A DNA stretch of 63,990 bases. Source: Leptospiraceae bacterium (GTDB lineage: Bacteria > Spirochaetota > Leptospiria > Leptospirales > Leptospiraceae). The notes under the pieces were generated by a model. The model saw nothing but the letters and a program-made list of their open reading frames with translations, did no database searches and was not told the origin of the DNA. The position numbers and the translations under genes are program-made. This document shows, in pieces, positions 1-7,844 of the stretch. The stretch is from positions 1 through 63,990 of the forward strand of contig JADJFV010000017.1 in the NCBI GenBank assembly GCA_016708435.1, given 5' to 3'. How positions within the stretch are numbered: the first letter of the stretch is position 1; every line of letters begins with the position of its first letter.

Positions 1-544
1 TGTTCAATGGTTTGAACAAAGTAAAATCTCCTGCTTCTCCTTCAAACAATTGAACGTTCACAGGAATTTCAATGAACACAGGTCCGGGCTCTCCTGAGAC
101 TGCGATGGAATAGGCTTCAAATATAGTTGGAATAATATCTCTGTGATCTCTGATTAAAAAAGTTTTTTTAGTAATGCCTTCTAATAATTTGCATTGATCA
201 AGCTCATGCAATTGAAAATGTCTTCCGCTCTCTCTGTGTATCCCACCTGAAATTACAAGAAGAGGAATTCCATCTAAGAAAGCTTCTCCGATTCCGCTCA
301 TCGCATGTGTGATACCGGCAGCGGGGACGGTCACAATCACACCAATTGAATCAGATGTTCTACTGATTGCCTCTGCCATGAAAGCTCCACCGCCTTCATG
401 CGTAACTAAAATCGGTTTGATTTTTTTGGATTGATTGAGTTGGTCATAAAATTCTGTATTATGGACACCCGGTATTCCAAATGTAAATTGAATGGGTAAT
501 TGCTCTAATGCGTATACTGCTAAATAGGCACCTGTTTTTTTCAT
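1..544 (-). CDS. ThDP-dependent enzyme, N-terminal part (acetolactate-synthase-like), cut by window edge
   Basis: Reading the reverse strand from the ATG at 544 gives 181 residues that run off the left edge. They look like the N-terminal pyrimidine-binding domain of thiamine-diphosphate enzymes: FGIPGVHNTEFYDQL near the start, then THEGGGAFMAEA with the glutamate that activates the cofactor, and later GPVFIEIPVNVQ. The family includes acetolactate synthase, benzoylformate decarboxylase and sulfoacetaldehyde acetyltransferase, and the substrate cannot be told from this part. A Shine-Dalgarno-like AAGGAATA lies just upstream of the ATG. The gene starts 12 bases after the stop of the FAD dehydrogenase on the same strand, so the two are probably co-transcribed. 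Confidence 0.85.
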   Translation of the reverse strand, partial: MKKTGAYLAVYALEQLPIQFTFGIPGVHNTEFYDQLNQSKKIKPILVTHEGGGAFMAEAISRTSDSIGVIVTVPAAGITHAMSGIGEAFLDGIPLLVISGGIHRESGRHFQLHELDQCKLLEGITKKTFLIRDHRDIIPTIFEAYSIAVSGEPGPVFIEIPVNVQLFEGEAGDFTLFKPLN

Positions 545-556
545 ATTGAATATTCC

Positions 557-2179
557 TTATTTTTTTCCTACGATACTTTCTACTGCAACTCTTGCGGTTA
601 ACACGCATGAGCCTAAGAAGGTTCCTTCTAAAGATCCCTTTCCGTGAATTCCTCCACCACCAAATCCTGCTGTCTCTCCAATGGCATACAATCCAGAAAT
701 GGTTTTTCCTTTCGAATCCAAAACCTGGCTTTGCAGATTGGTTTGAATTCCACCTAGACTTTTTCTACTTAAAATAAATTCTCGAATGGCAATAAGCGGC
801 AAAGCTTTCTTATCCTCTATCTTTTGAAAATTACAAGTCCGAATTCTATCTCCTCGATAGTTTCTAAAATTTGCAATTCTACGCAATTGATCATCATTGT
901 AATATGATTTGCCACGATCAATCATAGAATCATAAGTTCTAATTTCATTCGTCAAAATTTCTTCGTCCACTTTGAATCCAGACAGACTGATTTCGTTCAT
1001 CTTACCAACCAATTCAGGAATCGTATTTGCTACTACAATATCTTTGGACTCTTTAATCAATCGATTTACTAACTCTGTATTACCAAATAAAATATCTTTG
1101 ATCAATTTGATTTTACTTTTATTTCGAAATGCAGTCATATAATCTGAGCCGGAAACTGCTAGCTCTTTAATGGCAATCTTCCAATTCATAATCTGCCAGG
1201 AATACTGCGCTTTTGATTTTGTAATTTGCTCTACCGCATAACGTGTATCCGTATAACCCATAAGCGGCAAAGGACCAAATCTTTTTCCAGAAGAATCCAC
1301 CCAGATAGCTGAGCGAGGCGGAACAAGACTCAAGCCATCATCTTTCTGTGTTGGATTGGGATGAAAAATTCCTGCCGCATAATGCCACTGCTTGTCTAGA
1401 TGAGTAAGCTTTGCACCTTTTTTTTCTGCAACACGATGAAGCATTCCATCTGCATATTTATGGGAGCCATTTAATAATACGTTAGGCGCTTTCCCCCAAT
1501 CAGAAAACCAATTCTTTCTTACTTCACTTAAGTCTCCACCACAGATTCCGCCTGATGCGAGAATTACAGTTTCTGCTTTTACAGTGAAATTAGATTTAGA
1601 AACTTCATCGAGTCCCGAAACTCCTATTGCAGTGTTTGACTCGATGATTAGATTATCTACTTTGTGGTTGTAATAGATTTGAAGTAAATTTCTTTTGGGA
1701 TGAGATTCGATTGCTTTCAAAATCTTTACAATCAATTCATATCCTGTTCCCCAGGTGATATGCCATCTAGGAACAGAATTACCCGGACGAAAGATTCCTC
1801 TCTCTGCCCAATTCACAACAGGTAAAAATTGAATCTTCTTGTGATCTAACCATTCATAGATATACGGAATTGATTTTTCTACATACAGCTTCGCCCATTG
1901 TTTAGGCAATTCATCTGAATCTTCAAAATCAGCAAAGCTCTTCCAATCTTCCCAAGCCAGAGCAGGATTATCTTTTAATCCCATTCTTCTTTGATGAGGA
2001 GAATCTACAAACATCACTCCGCCAAAAGATTTCTTGGCAAGTCCGCCTAAATGCTCCTTATCGTCCCTATCTAATAGAATTACTTTTTTACCGTATGAAA
2101 TTAAATCATACGCAGCGGTTAATCCTGCTAATCCGCCACCGACAATCACTGCGTCCGCGTGGTATTTTTGTTCTGACAT
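557..2179 (-). CDS. FAD-binding dehydrogenase, KstD/fumarate-reductase-like flavoprotein
   Basis: The 540-residue protein opens with a Rossmann FAD motif (AVIVGGGLAGLTAA, residues 10-23) and an acidic strand end (LLDRD). It closes with a second FAD contact typical of succinate dehydrogenase/fumarate reductase-type flavoproteins (GLYAIGETAGFGGGGIHG). Length and layout fit the COG3573-type predicted FAD-binding dehydrogenases related to 3-ketosteroid dehydrogenase. No signal peptide is seen, so it is probably cytoplasmic. A GGGTGAT ribosome site precedes the ATG. It lies 12 bases upstream of a ThDP enzyme gene and likely heads that operon. The substrate is unknown; assignment to flavin dehydrogenase is firm, to steroid metabolism only a possibility. 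Confidence 0.85.
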   Translation of the reverse strand: MSEQKYHADAVIVGGGLAGLTAAYDLISYGKKVILLDRDDKEHLGGLAKKSFGGVMFVDSPHQRRMGLKDNPALAWEDWKSFADFEDSDELPKQWAKLYVEKSIPYIYEWLDHKKIQFLPVVNWAERGIFRPGNSVPRWHITWGTGYELIVKILKAIESHPKRNLLQIYYNHKVDNLIIESNTAIGVSGLDEVSKSNFTVKAETVILASGGICGGDLSEVRKNWFSDWGKAPNVLLNGSHKYADGMLHRVAEKKGAKLTHLDKQWHYAAGIFHPNPTQKDDGLSLVPPRSAIWVDSSGKRFGPLPLMGYTDTRYAVEQITKSKAQYSWQIMNWKIAIKELAVSGSDYMTAFRNKSKIKLIKDILFGNTELVNRLIKESKDIVVANTIPELVGKMNEISLSGFKVDEEILTNEIRTYDSMIDRGKSYYNDDQLRRIANFRNYRGDRIRTCNFQKIEDKKALPLIAIREFILSRKSLGGIQTNLQSQVLDSKGKTISGLYAIGETAGFGGGGIHGKGSLEGTFLGSCVLTARVAVESIVGKK

Positions 2180-2487
2180 AGTATCACCCTATTATACAAT
2201 ATCCTGAAAAAAAATATGCAATTACTATTTTTATTTATGCAGTATTTATTCTGCACTCTGAAGGGGGTGTGGAATGGCTTGATTCCGTTTTTCTTTTATG
2301 TTTATTTTTCTTTGAAATGACATAACTCACCTTACTTAAATCCACGATCAATCTACACGGAAACTGAGTTTATCTCGCAATCATTACGAGGAAATATCTT
2401 TCTTTTTTAAATATTTAAAGATTCTTGCAATAAATTTAGTAAATTTATTGTCAAATGATTTACGTGAAAAATCTCTCGAGGCACTTT
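2180..2487. other. intergenic region between divergent genes
   Basis: This 308-base region separates the leftward FAD dehydrogenase from the rightward repeat lipoprotein, so it should hold promoters for both. It is AT-rich. The only clear structure is the palindrome at 2428-2450, annotated separately. No RNA gene was recognised. Confidence 0.6.
2428..2450. promoter_or_regulatory. perfect 23-bp AT-rich palindrome upstream of lipoprotein gene
   Basis: Two perfectly complementary 11-base arms (CAATAAATTTA and its complement) flank a single G. The palindrome ends 37 bases before the chosen start of the Calx-beta lipoprotein, where an operator or a short transcript hairpin would sit. It is AT-rich, so chance is possible. 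Function is inferred from position only. Confidence 0.4.
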
Positions 2488-5400
2488 ATGAATTTGACTA
2501 GAAAAAAATTTATATTCATCCTTATTCTTTTTTCTATATCAAATTGTATTGCTTGGCCTAGCGCAATACTAGGGCTTTTACCGAAAACAGATAAGGCGCA
2601 ACAAGTTCTTTTTCCACCTCCAGGAAATTCGAATCCTTCTCCTGCTACAAATTCTGATAATTCAAATTCTAACCCAGCGGGTTTTACTATTAGCTCTAAA
2701 ACTGGAATTATCACAAGTGAATCAGGAACAAGTTCTTCGTTTTCAGTAAAACTAAATAGCACTCCGACGAGTGAAGTAGAAATAAAAATCAGTTCTTCCA
2801 ATAGTTCAGAAATTACTGCAAATCCAATCAGTTTAAAGTTTACAGAGGCTAATTGGAATACTCCGCAAATTGTAAATCTAACAGGAGTCGATGATACTCT
2901 CCAAGATGGAAATAAAACTGTTACAATAGATCTAGGCTCAGGAATTAGCAAGGATATAAATTATAATAACTTATCAGTTGGAACAGTAGAAGCAACCAAT
3001 GCAGACAATGAGACAACTGGAATCACAGTCTCTGCATTAGGTGGTCATATTGTCACAGAGGCAGGTGGCACTTCTAGTTTTACAGTGGTATTAAATTCAA
3101 TTCCCAGCGGCGATGTAACCATTCCCGTTACCAGTAATGACTTGACTGAAGGAACTGTTAGCCCCTCTTCGATTACGTTTACCAATTCAAATTGGAATAT
3201 TCCTCAAACAGTAACAATTACAGGTATTGATGATCCAAACCCGGACGGAAATATAAGCTTCACTGTGAGTCTTGGTCCTAGCACTAGCTCAGATACGAAT
3301 TACAACAATTTGTCTCAACCAAACATAGCTGTCATAAACGAAGACAATGATACTGCCGGGTTTACAATCATTAACCCTACGATAACAACAAATGAATCGG
3401 GAACCAACGGGGTTTTCTTTGTTGTTTTAAATTCTGAACCTACGGCAAATGTATCTTTGCCTCTAACAAATTACAACGCCGCAGAAGGAGCTATAAGCAC
3501 TACGAATTTGACTTTTACAACCTCTAGTTGGAATATCCAGCAAGCAATCACAGTAACCGGTCTTGATGATTCTAACTTAGATGGAAACATCGCTTATATG
3601 ATTCAAGTTGGTGCACCGGTAAGCGCAGATTTAGCGTATAACAGTCTTTCTCCGCAAAGTGTAAGCGTAACCAATATTGATAACGACTCGCCTGGCTTTG
3701 ATATTACTACCATAAGCGGTCATACGAGTGAGGCTTTAGATACGGCTACATTTAAAGTAAGACTTATCACTATCCCGTCAGCAAACGTAATCCTCAACTT
3801 TTCTTCATCGGATACAACGGAAGGAACAATTCAATCCGGCTCCTCTCTTACATTTACAACTGCAAATTGGAATGCCTACCAGACTGTAACAATAAAAGGA
3901 GTCAATGATAGTCTTGGAGATGGTGACGTGACTTATTCTATTATTTCAAATCCCGCAATCAGTGGAGATGCAAATTATAATGGATTAGACCCCGCGGATA
4001 TTACGATCGTAAACGATGACAATGATACTCCGGGTGTAACCATTTTTGCTGCTGCTAATCCTCTCATCACAACTGAAAGTGCAGGCAAAGCAACATTTAC
4101 CGTAAAACTGAGAACCAAACCAAATGCCAATGTTACTTTTACAGGGATTATTAGTTCCAATACTTCCGCTGGAACTGTATCTCCTGCAAATCTTACCTTT
4201 ACCGCGACAAATTGGAGTATTCCGCAGATTGTGACAATTACAGGGGTAAACAACGATTATCTGAATCCAAGTGGAATTCTGTATACAATAACCGTTCCTT
4301 CTCCAACTAGCACAGATACAAGTTATAATTCTCTTCCAACCAATACAGTAAACGTAAAAAACAACGATAACGACACGCAGGGCTATACAATCAGTAAAAC
4401 AAAAAACTTTATCACTGCTGATTCTAGTAAGTCTGATTCTTTTACCATCCGCCTAAATTCACAACCTGTAGGAGGAGATGTTGTAATTCCTGTAGCAAGT
4501 TCGAATACGGCAGAGGTATTGGTTTCTCCAGCAGTAATAACATTCACTGCGGCAAATTGGAATACTCCACAAACTGTAACAATGACAGGTCAAGTAGATG
4601 GTGTAGCAGACGGATCCAAGTTAATCACTATAGCCCTTGGAACTCCAACTGCTGCTTCAGGGAATAAGGACTATTATCCGAACGCAACGGGTAGCGATTA
4701 TAGTTTAGTCAAACTCCCTGACTACAATAGTGCACTTGCAAATAATGGGATGATTACAATTAACAACTGTGATTCGGATGCAAAGATAGCACTCTGTTTG
4801 CCGCCAATCTCCGAAAGAGTAACAAGTGAAACCGGCACTTCTTTTCAATACTATGTGTTATTAAACCAATTGCCAACTGCCAATGTAACATTCAATGTTT
4901 CTGTGAGTGACACAAATGAAGCAACAGTATCTACAGCAACAATTACTAAGACGCCTGCGAATTGGGATACGGTTCAACTCATTACAGTTACAGGAAAAAA
5001 TGATTCTGCGCTCGAAGCAATTGGTCAGCAGTTAGATGGAAATAAGCTCTATGATGTAACTCACTCAATTGCAACTAGCGCGGATGCCTACTACAATGGA
5101 TTTGATGTAGCGGATATTACCAATATAACTAACACCGACCCAGATGTCCCTGATATCATCATGTCTCCTGCCAATAGCAGTAATAGTAGAATCACTCTCG
5201 TGAATAATAATTCAGTGACAATTACTGTAAGACTCAATTCTCAACCAACGGCTAATACCAGTTTTACCCTAAGTGGTGCTGGATTTACTGCAACACCTAC
5301 TTCTTTGACATTCACATCCGCAAACTGGAACGTGAATCAGAATTTAACAATCAGTTATACCGGAGGCATTGGAGGCAAACAAGTAGTATCCTCTTCCTTT

Positions 5401-5802
5401 ACAAGCACGGATTCTAAGTTCAGCGGAAAAGCAGTGTCTGATATTTTCTTTACTGTTGTGCAACCGGGATTTACCGTCAGTGCCATATCAGGTGACACAG
5501 ATGAAACTGGAACAACTAGAACCTTTACAGTTAAGCTTAATTCTCCTCCAACTGCCAATGTATCTATTAATTTAATTTCTACTGATACAAACGAAGTAAC
5601 TATTCTTTCTGGAGCTACTCTGACATTCACCCCACTCAACTGGAATACAAATCAAACTGTAACTTTGCAAGGAATGGACGATACTATATTAGACGGAGAT
5701 CAAACTATCACTATTCAATTGCAAGCTGCCACAAGTTCAGATCCATCGTATAACGGCTTGGATCCAAATGATATAACGGTTATTAACCTCGACAATGATT
5801 AG
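2488..5802 (+). CDS. lipoprotein with nine Calx-beta-like repeats
   Basis: I chose the ATG at 2488 over the one at 2455 because GAGG sits six bases before it and it gives a clean lipoprotein signal peptide: MNLTRKK, a hydrophobic stretch, then SISNC with the lipid-bearing cysteine at residue 20. The 1104-residue product has a short Ser/Asn/Pro linker and then nine repeats of about 105-125 residues. A typical repeat starts G(F/I)T(I/V), contains NWNxxQ.VTxTG.DD and DGN, and ends with an Asn/Asp-rich N.DND turn like the calcium-binding loops of Calx-beta domains. Repeats 6-8 are the most divergent. It is probably an outer-membrane surface lipoprotein, perhaps adhesive. It is followed 19 bases later by a phosphatase gene. 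Confidence 0.85.
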   Translation: MNLTRKKFIFILILFSISNCIAWPSAILGLLPKTDKAQQVLFPPPGNSNPSPATNSDNSNSNPAGFTISSKTGIITSESGTSSSFSVKLNSTPTSEVEIKISSSNSSEITANPISLKFTEANWNTPQIVNLTGVDDTLQDGNKTVTIDLGSGISKDINYNNLSVGTVEATNADNETTGITVSALGGHIVTEAGGTSSFTVVLNSIPSGDVTIPVTSNDLTEGTVSPSSITFTNSNWNIPQTVTITGIDDPNPDGNISFTVSLGPSTSSDTNYNNLSQPNIAVINEDNDTAGFTIINPTITTNESGTNGVFFVVLNSEPTANVSLPLTNYNAAEGAISTTNLTFTTSSWNIQQAITVTGLDDSNLDGNIAYMIQVGAPVSADLAYNSLSPQSVSVTNIDNDSPGFDITTISGHTSEALDTATFKVRLITIPSANVILNFSSSDTTEGTIQSGSSLTFTTANWNAYQTVTIKGVNDSLGDGDVTYSIISNPAISGDANYNGLDPADITIVNDDNDTPGVTIFAAANPLITTESAGKATFTVKLRTKPNANVTFTGIISSNTSAGTVSPANLTFTATNWSIPQIVTITGVNNDYLNPSGILYTITVPSPTSTDTSYNSLPTNTVNVKNNDNDTQGYTISKTKNFITADSSKSDSFTIRLNSQPVGGDVVIPVASSNTAEVLVSPAVITFTAANWNTPQTVTMTGQVDGVADGSKLITIALGTPTAASGNKDYYPNATGSDYSLVKLPDYNSALANNGMITINNCDSDAKIALCLPPISERVTSETGTSFQYYVLLNQLPTANVTFNVSVSDTNEATVSTATITKTPANWDTVQLITVTGKNDSALEAIGQQLDGNKLYDVTHSIATSADAYYNGFDVADITNITNTDPDVPDIIMSPANSSNSRITLVNNNSVTITVRLNSQPTANTSFTLSGAGFTATPTSLTFTSANWNVNQNLTISYTGGIGGKQVVSSSFTSTDSKFSGKAVSDIFFTVVQPGFTVSAISGDTDETGTTRTFTVKLNSPPTANVSINLISTDTNEVTILSGATLTFTPLNWNTNQTVTLQGMDDTILDGDQTITIQLQAATSSDPSYNGLDPNDITVINLDND

Positions 5803-5821
5803 TGTAATTTAGGGAGTGAGT

Positions 5822-6436
5822 ATGAAAAATGTTTATTTAATCAGGCATGGAGAAACGGAATATAACGCAAAGGGAATTATTCAAGGCGGAGGGCTTGATT
5901 CAAATTTAACAGATGCAGGGGAACAACAAGCAATTCTTTTAATGGAAAGATTAAAAAGAGAAAACTTTGTATGCGATAAGATTTATTCGAGTCCAGTAGG
6001 ACGAGCAAAGAGAACAGCAGAAATTTGCAGTTCGTATTTGAATCAACCAATTCAATTAGATGAGCTTCTATTAGAAATTGGATGTGGGGAGTATGAAGGA
6101 ATTGAAATTGCAAGTATTCCAAAGGACAAATTAGAAAGACTAAGAATCTCTGAATTTGAAAAATATCCTGGCGGTGAATGCGTGGATGATGTAAGAAAAA
6201 GAGGAGAACAATTTATAGAAAAATATTTTCAGAAGAATGACGAAACAATTTTAATTGTATCGCATGGAAATTATATTAGAAGCTTTGCCTGCGCCCTCCT
6301 CGGAGTTCCTTCTTCTTTCGCATTAAAAGTTTTTATGGATAATACAGGCTTTAGTTATTTTTCGAAAGTAAATGAGATATATAGAATGATCTTTTGGAAT
6401 GATACATCTCATTTACATTCAATTAAAAAGCTCTAA
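5822..6436 (+). CDS. histidine phosphatase family protein (phosphoglycerate-mutase-like)
   Basis: The product has 204 residues from the ATG at 5822, which is preceded by GGGAG at a good distance; an in-frame GTG at 5816 is less likely. LIRHGETEYNAKG near the N-terminus carries the phospho-accepting histidine (residue 9), YSSPVGRAKRTAE the second arginine region, and VSHGNYIRSF the second catalytic histidine. This is the branch-1 histidine phosphatase fold (cobC/GpmB-like). The substrate cannot be inferred; a mutase role is less likely than phosphatase given the short length. No signal peptide. Confidence 0.85.
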   Translation: MKNVYLIRHGETEYNAKGIIQGGGLDSNLTDAGEQQAILLMERLKRENFVCDKIYSSPVGRAKRTAEICSSYLNQPIQLDELLLEIGCGEYEGIEIASIPKDKLERLRISEFEKYPGGECVDDVRKRGEQFIEKYFQKNDETILIVSHGNYIRSFACALLGVPSSFALKVFMDNTGFSYFSKVNEIYRMIFWNDTSHLHSIKKL

Positions 6437-6875
6437 CTATCAAGGTCAGACTATTTGCGGATACTCCCCGTTATTCGCTGTGTTTGTGGTAAATGCACCT
6501 AATTGTCCGTAGACGCGAGACGCAGTAGTGCTTGCGGCAATAGGAGCACTCACATTTATCTTTGTGTAACAGATTTATTAGCCGCTCTAAGGCGAACACT
6601 TCGAGAAGAGGCAGCACATCAGTGGTTTCTTGTGCTAAAATCGAAGTGCTATTGCAACTACCGTCTGGGCTTAAGAAATTAACATGATTACAAGTTTTTT
6701 TCATCCTCCCATCAGATTCCCAAGAAATAAGTTAGAGGATAATATTAATTTACCAGTGAGAACTATTATCAAATCAATACGATCACATTGAAAAACGCAA
6801 TCTATTCACAAATATAAATAAAGTAATAACAATTAATAAACGTTAGGCAACAGATACATCACTTTGCAGTCCTCA

Positions 6876-6949
6876 TTGCAGTTCAAGTATCAGTTTAACT
6901 TTCTTCTCAAAGTTTTACCAGTATAGATAAACTGCAATAAGAACTGCAA
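6876..6949. repeat. imperfect inverted repeat
   Basis: The arms 6876-6896 and 6929-6949 pair over TTGCAGTTC and CAGTTT (15 of 21 positions) around a 32-base loop. The motif AACTGCAA recurs in the right part. It could be a transcript hairpin or a remnant of a small mobile repeat. Confidence 0.35.
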
Positions 6950-7032
6950 CCTGAACTGTTATTTGATATATAGGCTACTTAACACCAATCATGCTAAGTC
7001 CTAAAGCAAATTTATTTGTGTAGTTTATTTTA

Positions 7033-7085
7033 GACAGGATTAACAAGATTAACAGGATGATATGTTTTATCATGTAAATCCTGTC
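7033..7085. repeat. nested inverted repeat with GGATTAACA direct repeats
   Basis: Outer arms GACAGGATT (7033-7041) and AATCCTGTC (7077-7085) pair perfectly. Inside, ATGATA and TATCAT pair again. The left arm is followed by short direct repeats of the (C/A)AGGATTAACA type. I recall similar intergenic sequences in many environmental genomes. It may be a dispersed palindromic element or act as a terminator. Confidence 0.45.
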
Positions 7086-7170
7086 AGAAATTTCTTTCAG
7101 TATTTAAATTTTTACAAATAATTATGCTTCATTACTTATGCTTATTTTTCTTAATTCGCCATAAATTTTA

Positions 7171-7187
7171 GTTCCATTTTATGGAAC
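7171..7187. promoter_or_regulatory. palindromic operator candidate of higBA locus
   Basis: GTTCCAT and its exact complement ATGGAAC flank three T residues, giving a perfect 17-bp palindrome. A TATAGT -10-like hexamer follows at 7193-7198, just before the higB remnant ATG at 7205. HigA-type antitoxins commonly repress their own promoter at such palindromes, so this is a likely HigA site, although untested. Confidence 0.55.
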
Positions 7188-7204
7188 TTTTTTATAGTGT
7201 AAAA

Positions 7205-7355
7205 ATGCGAGAGAAAAATCGAATTATTAAGATTGCAACTTTGAAGGAGTTTTGGGAGAAACATCCGACAGCAAAAGCGTCTCTTGAATCTAATATTCAT
7301 CCGGTTTATTGGAACACATGCAGAATACGACAAAGTTGATGCAGAGACAATTTGA
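7205..7355 (+). pseudogene. higB: HigB-type mRNA interferase toxin remnant, internally deleted
   Basis: From the ATG at 7205 the frame reads MREKNRIIKIATLKEFWEKH, the characteristic N-terminus of HigB-family toxins, for about 33 residues. The frame then stops at 7339. In the +1 frame the same DNA reads IRFIGTHAEYDKVDAETI and stops at 7353-7355, which is the characteristic HigB C-terminus. The central part of the toxin, roughly half of the usual 90-100 residues with the core of the fold, is missing and the ends are out of frame. The toxin must be inactive. It lies 33 bases upstream of the intact antitoxin gene. Confidence 0.8.
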
Positions 7356-7388
7356 CTAACAATGAGTAACCGCAAAGAGGATAAATTT

Positions 7389-7778
7389 ATGAATAATAAA
7401 ATTTTAGTTCATGTTAGACCAATTATTACAAAATCAGACTACAAAGACACACTCGCAAGAATTAAAGTCTTGATGGATCTTTCACAAAAAACAAAAAAAG
7501 AAGCGGCAGAATTAGATATCCTCGCAACACTAGTCGAGCGCTACGAAGAGGAGCATTATCCGATTAGCCCCCCTGATCCGATTGAAGCAATTAAATTTAG
7601 GATGGAACAAATGGGATTGTCTCAGACAAACCTCGCTGAAATTCTTGGCTCTAAACACCGAGCCTCTGAATATCTAAATCGCAAACTCCCATTATCCATT
7701 CAAGCAATTCGTAAAATCAAAGCCGCCCTCAATATTCCAGGCTATATACTCATTCAAGAATATGAAACAGTAAAGTAG
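7389..7778 (+). CDS. higA: HigA-type antitoxin, XRE-family helix-turn-helix protein
   Basis: The start at 7389 is preferred over 7362 because AGAGGA lies seven bases upstream of it. The 129-residue protein has an N-terminal toxin-neutralising part and then an XRE helix-turn-helix (GLSQTNLAEILGSKHRASEYLNRK, about residues 78-102) typical of COG5499 HigA proteins. Its toxin partner just upstream is reduced to a remnant, so the antitoxin is now orphaned. It may persist as a plain repressor or protect against related toxins elsewhere in the genome. It likely represses its own promoter at the 7171-7187 palindrome. Confidence 0.82.
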   Translation: MNNKILVHVRPIITKSDYKDTLARIKVLMDLSQKTKKEAAELDILATLVERYEEEHYPISPPDPIEAIKFRMEQMGLSQTNLAEILGSKHRASEYLNRKLPLSIQAIRKIKAALNIPGYILIQEYETVK

Positions 7779-7844
7779 AAATTGACTCCCTTTTACGAAT
7801 TTAATGGTTGAGATTCTCGCTGAATGACTCATTGTGGCTAAGCC

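Larger units (their letters stand above)
6437..7170. other. long intergenic region with inverted repeats
   Basis: More than 700 bases without a convincing gene. A minus-strand 77-codon ORF (6471-6704) is cysteine-rich and locally higher in GC, but its GGGAGG abuts the ATG with no spacing, so I do not call it. The right half holds two hairpin-forming elements (6876-6949 and 7033-7085). No tRNA or other RNA gene was recognised. Confidence 0.5.

Noticed and set aside
2650..5800. CRISPR-like or tandem DNA repeat in the Calx-beta gene
   Set aside because: The repetition is at protein level (about 105-125 residues per unit) with diverged DNA; no short regular spacer-repeat pattern is present here or anywhere in the window.
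6471..6704. Minus-strand 77-codon cysteine-rich ORF in the long intergenic region
   Set aside because: The GGGAGG touches the ATG without spacing, the composition is unlike neighbouring proteins, and I recognise no family. Kept only as a remark in the intergenic entry.
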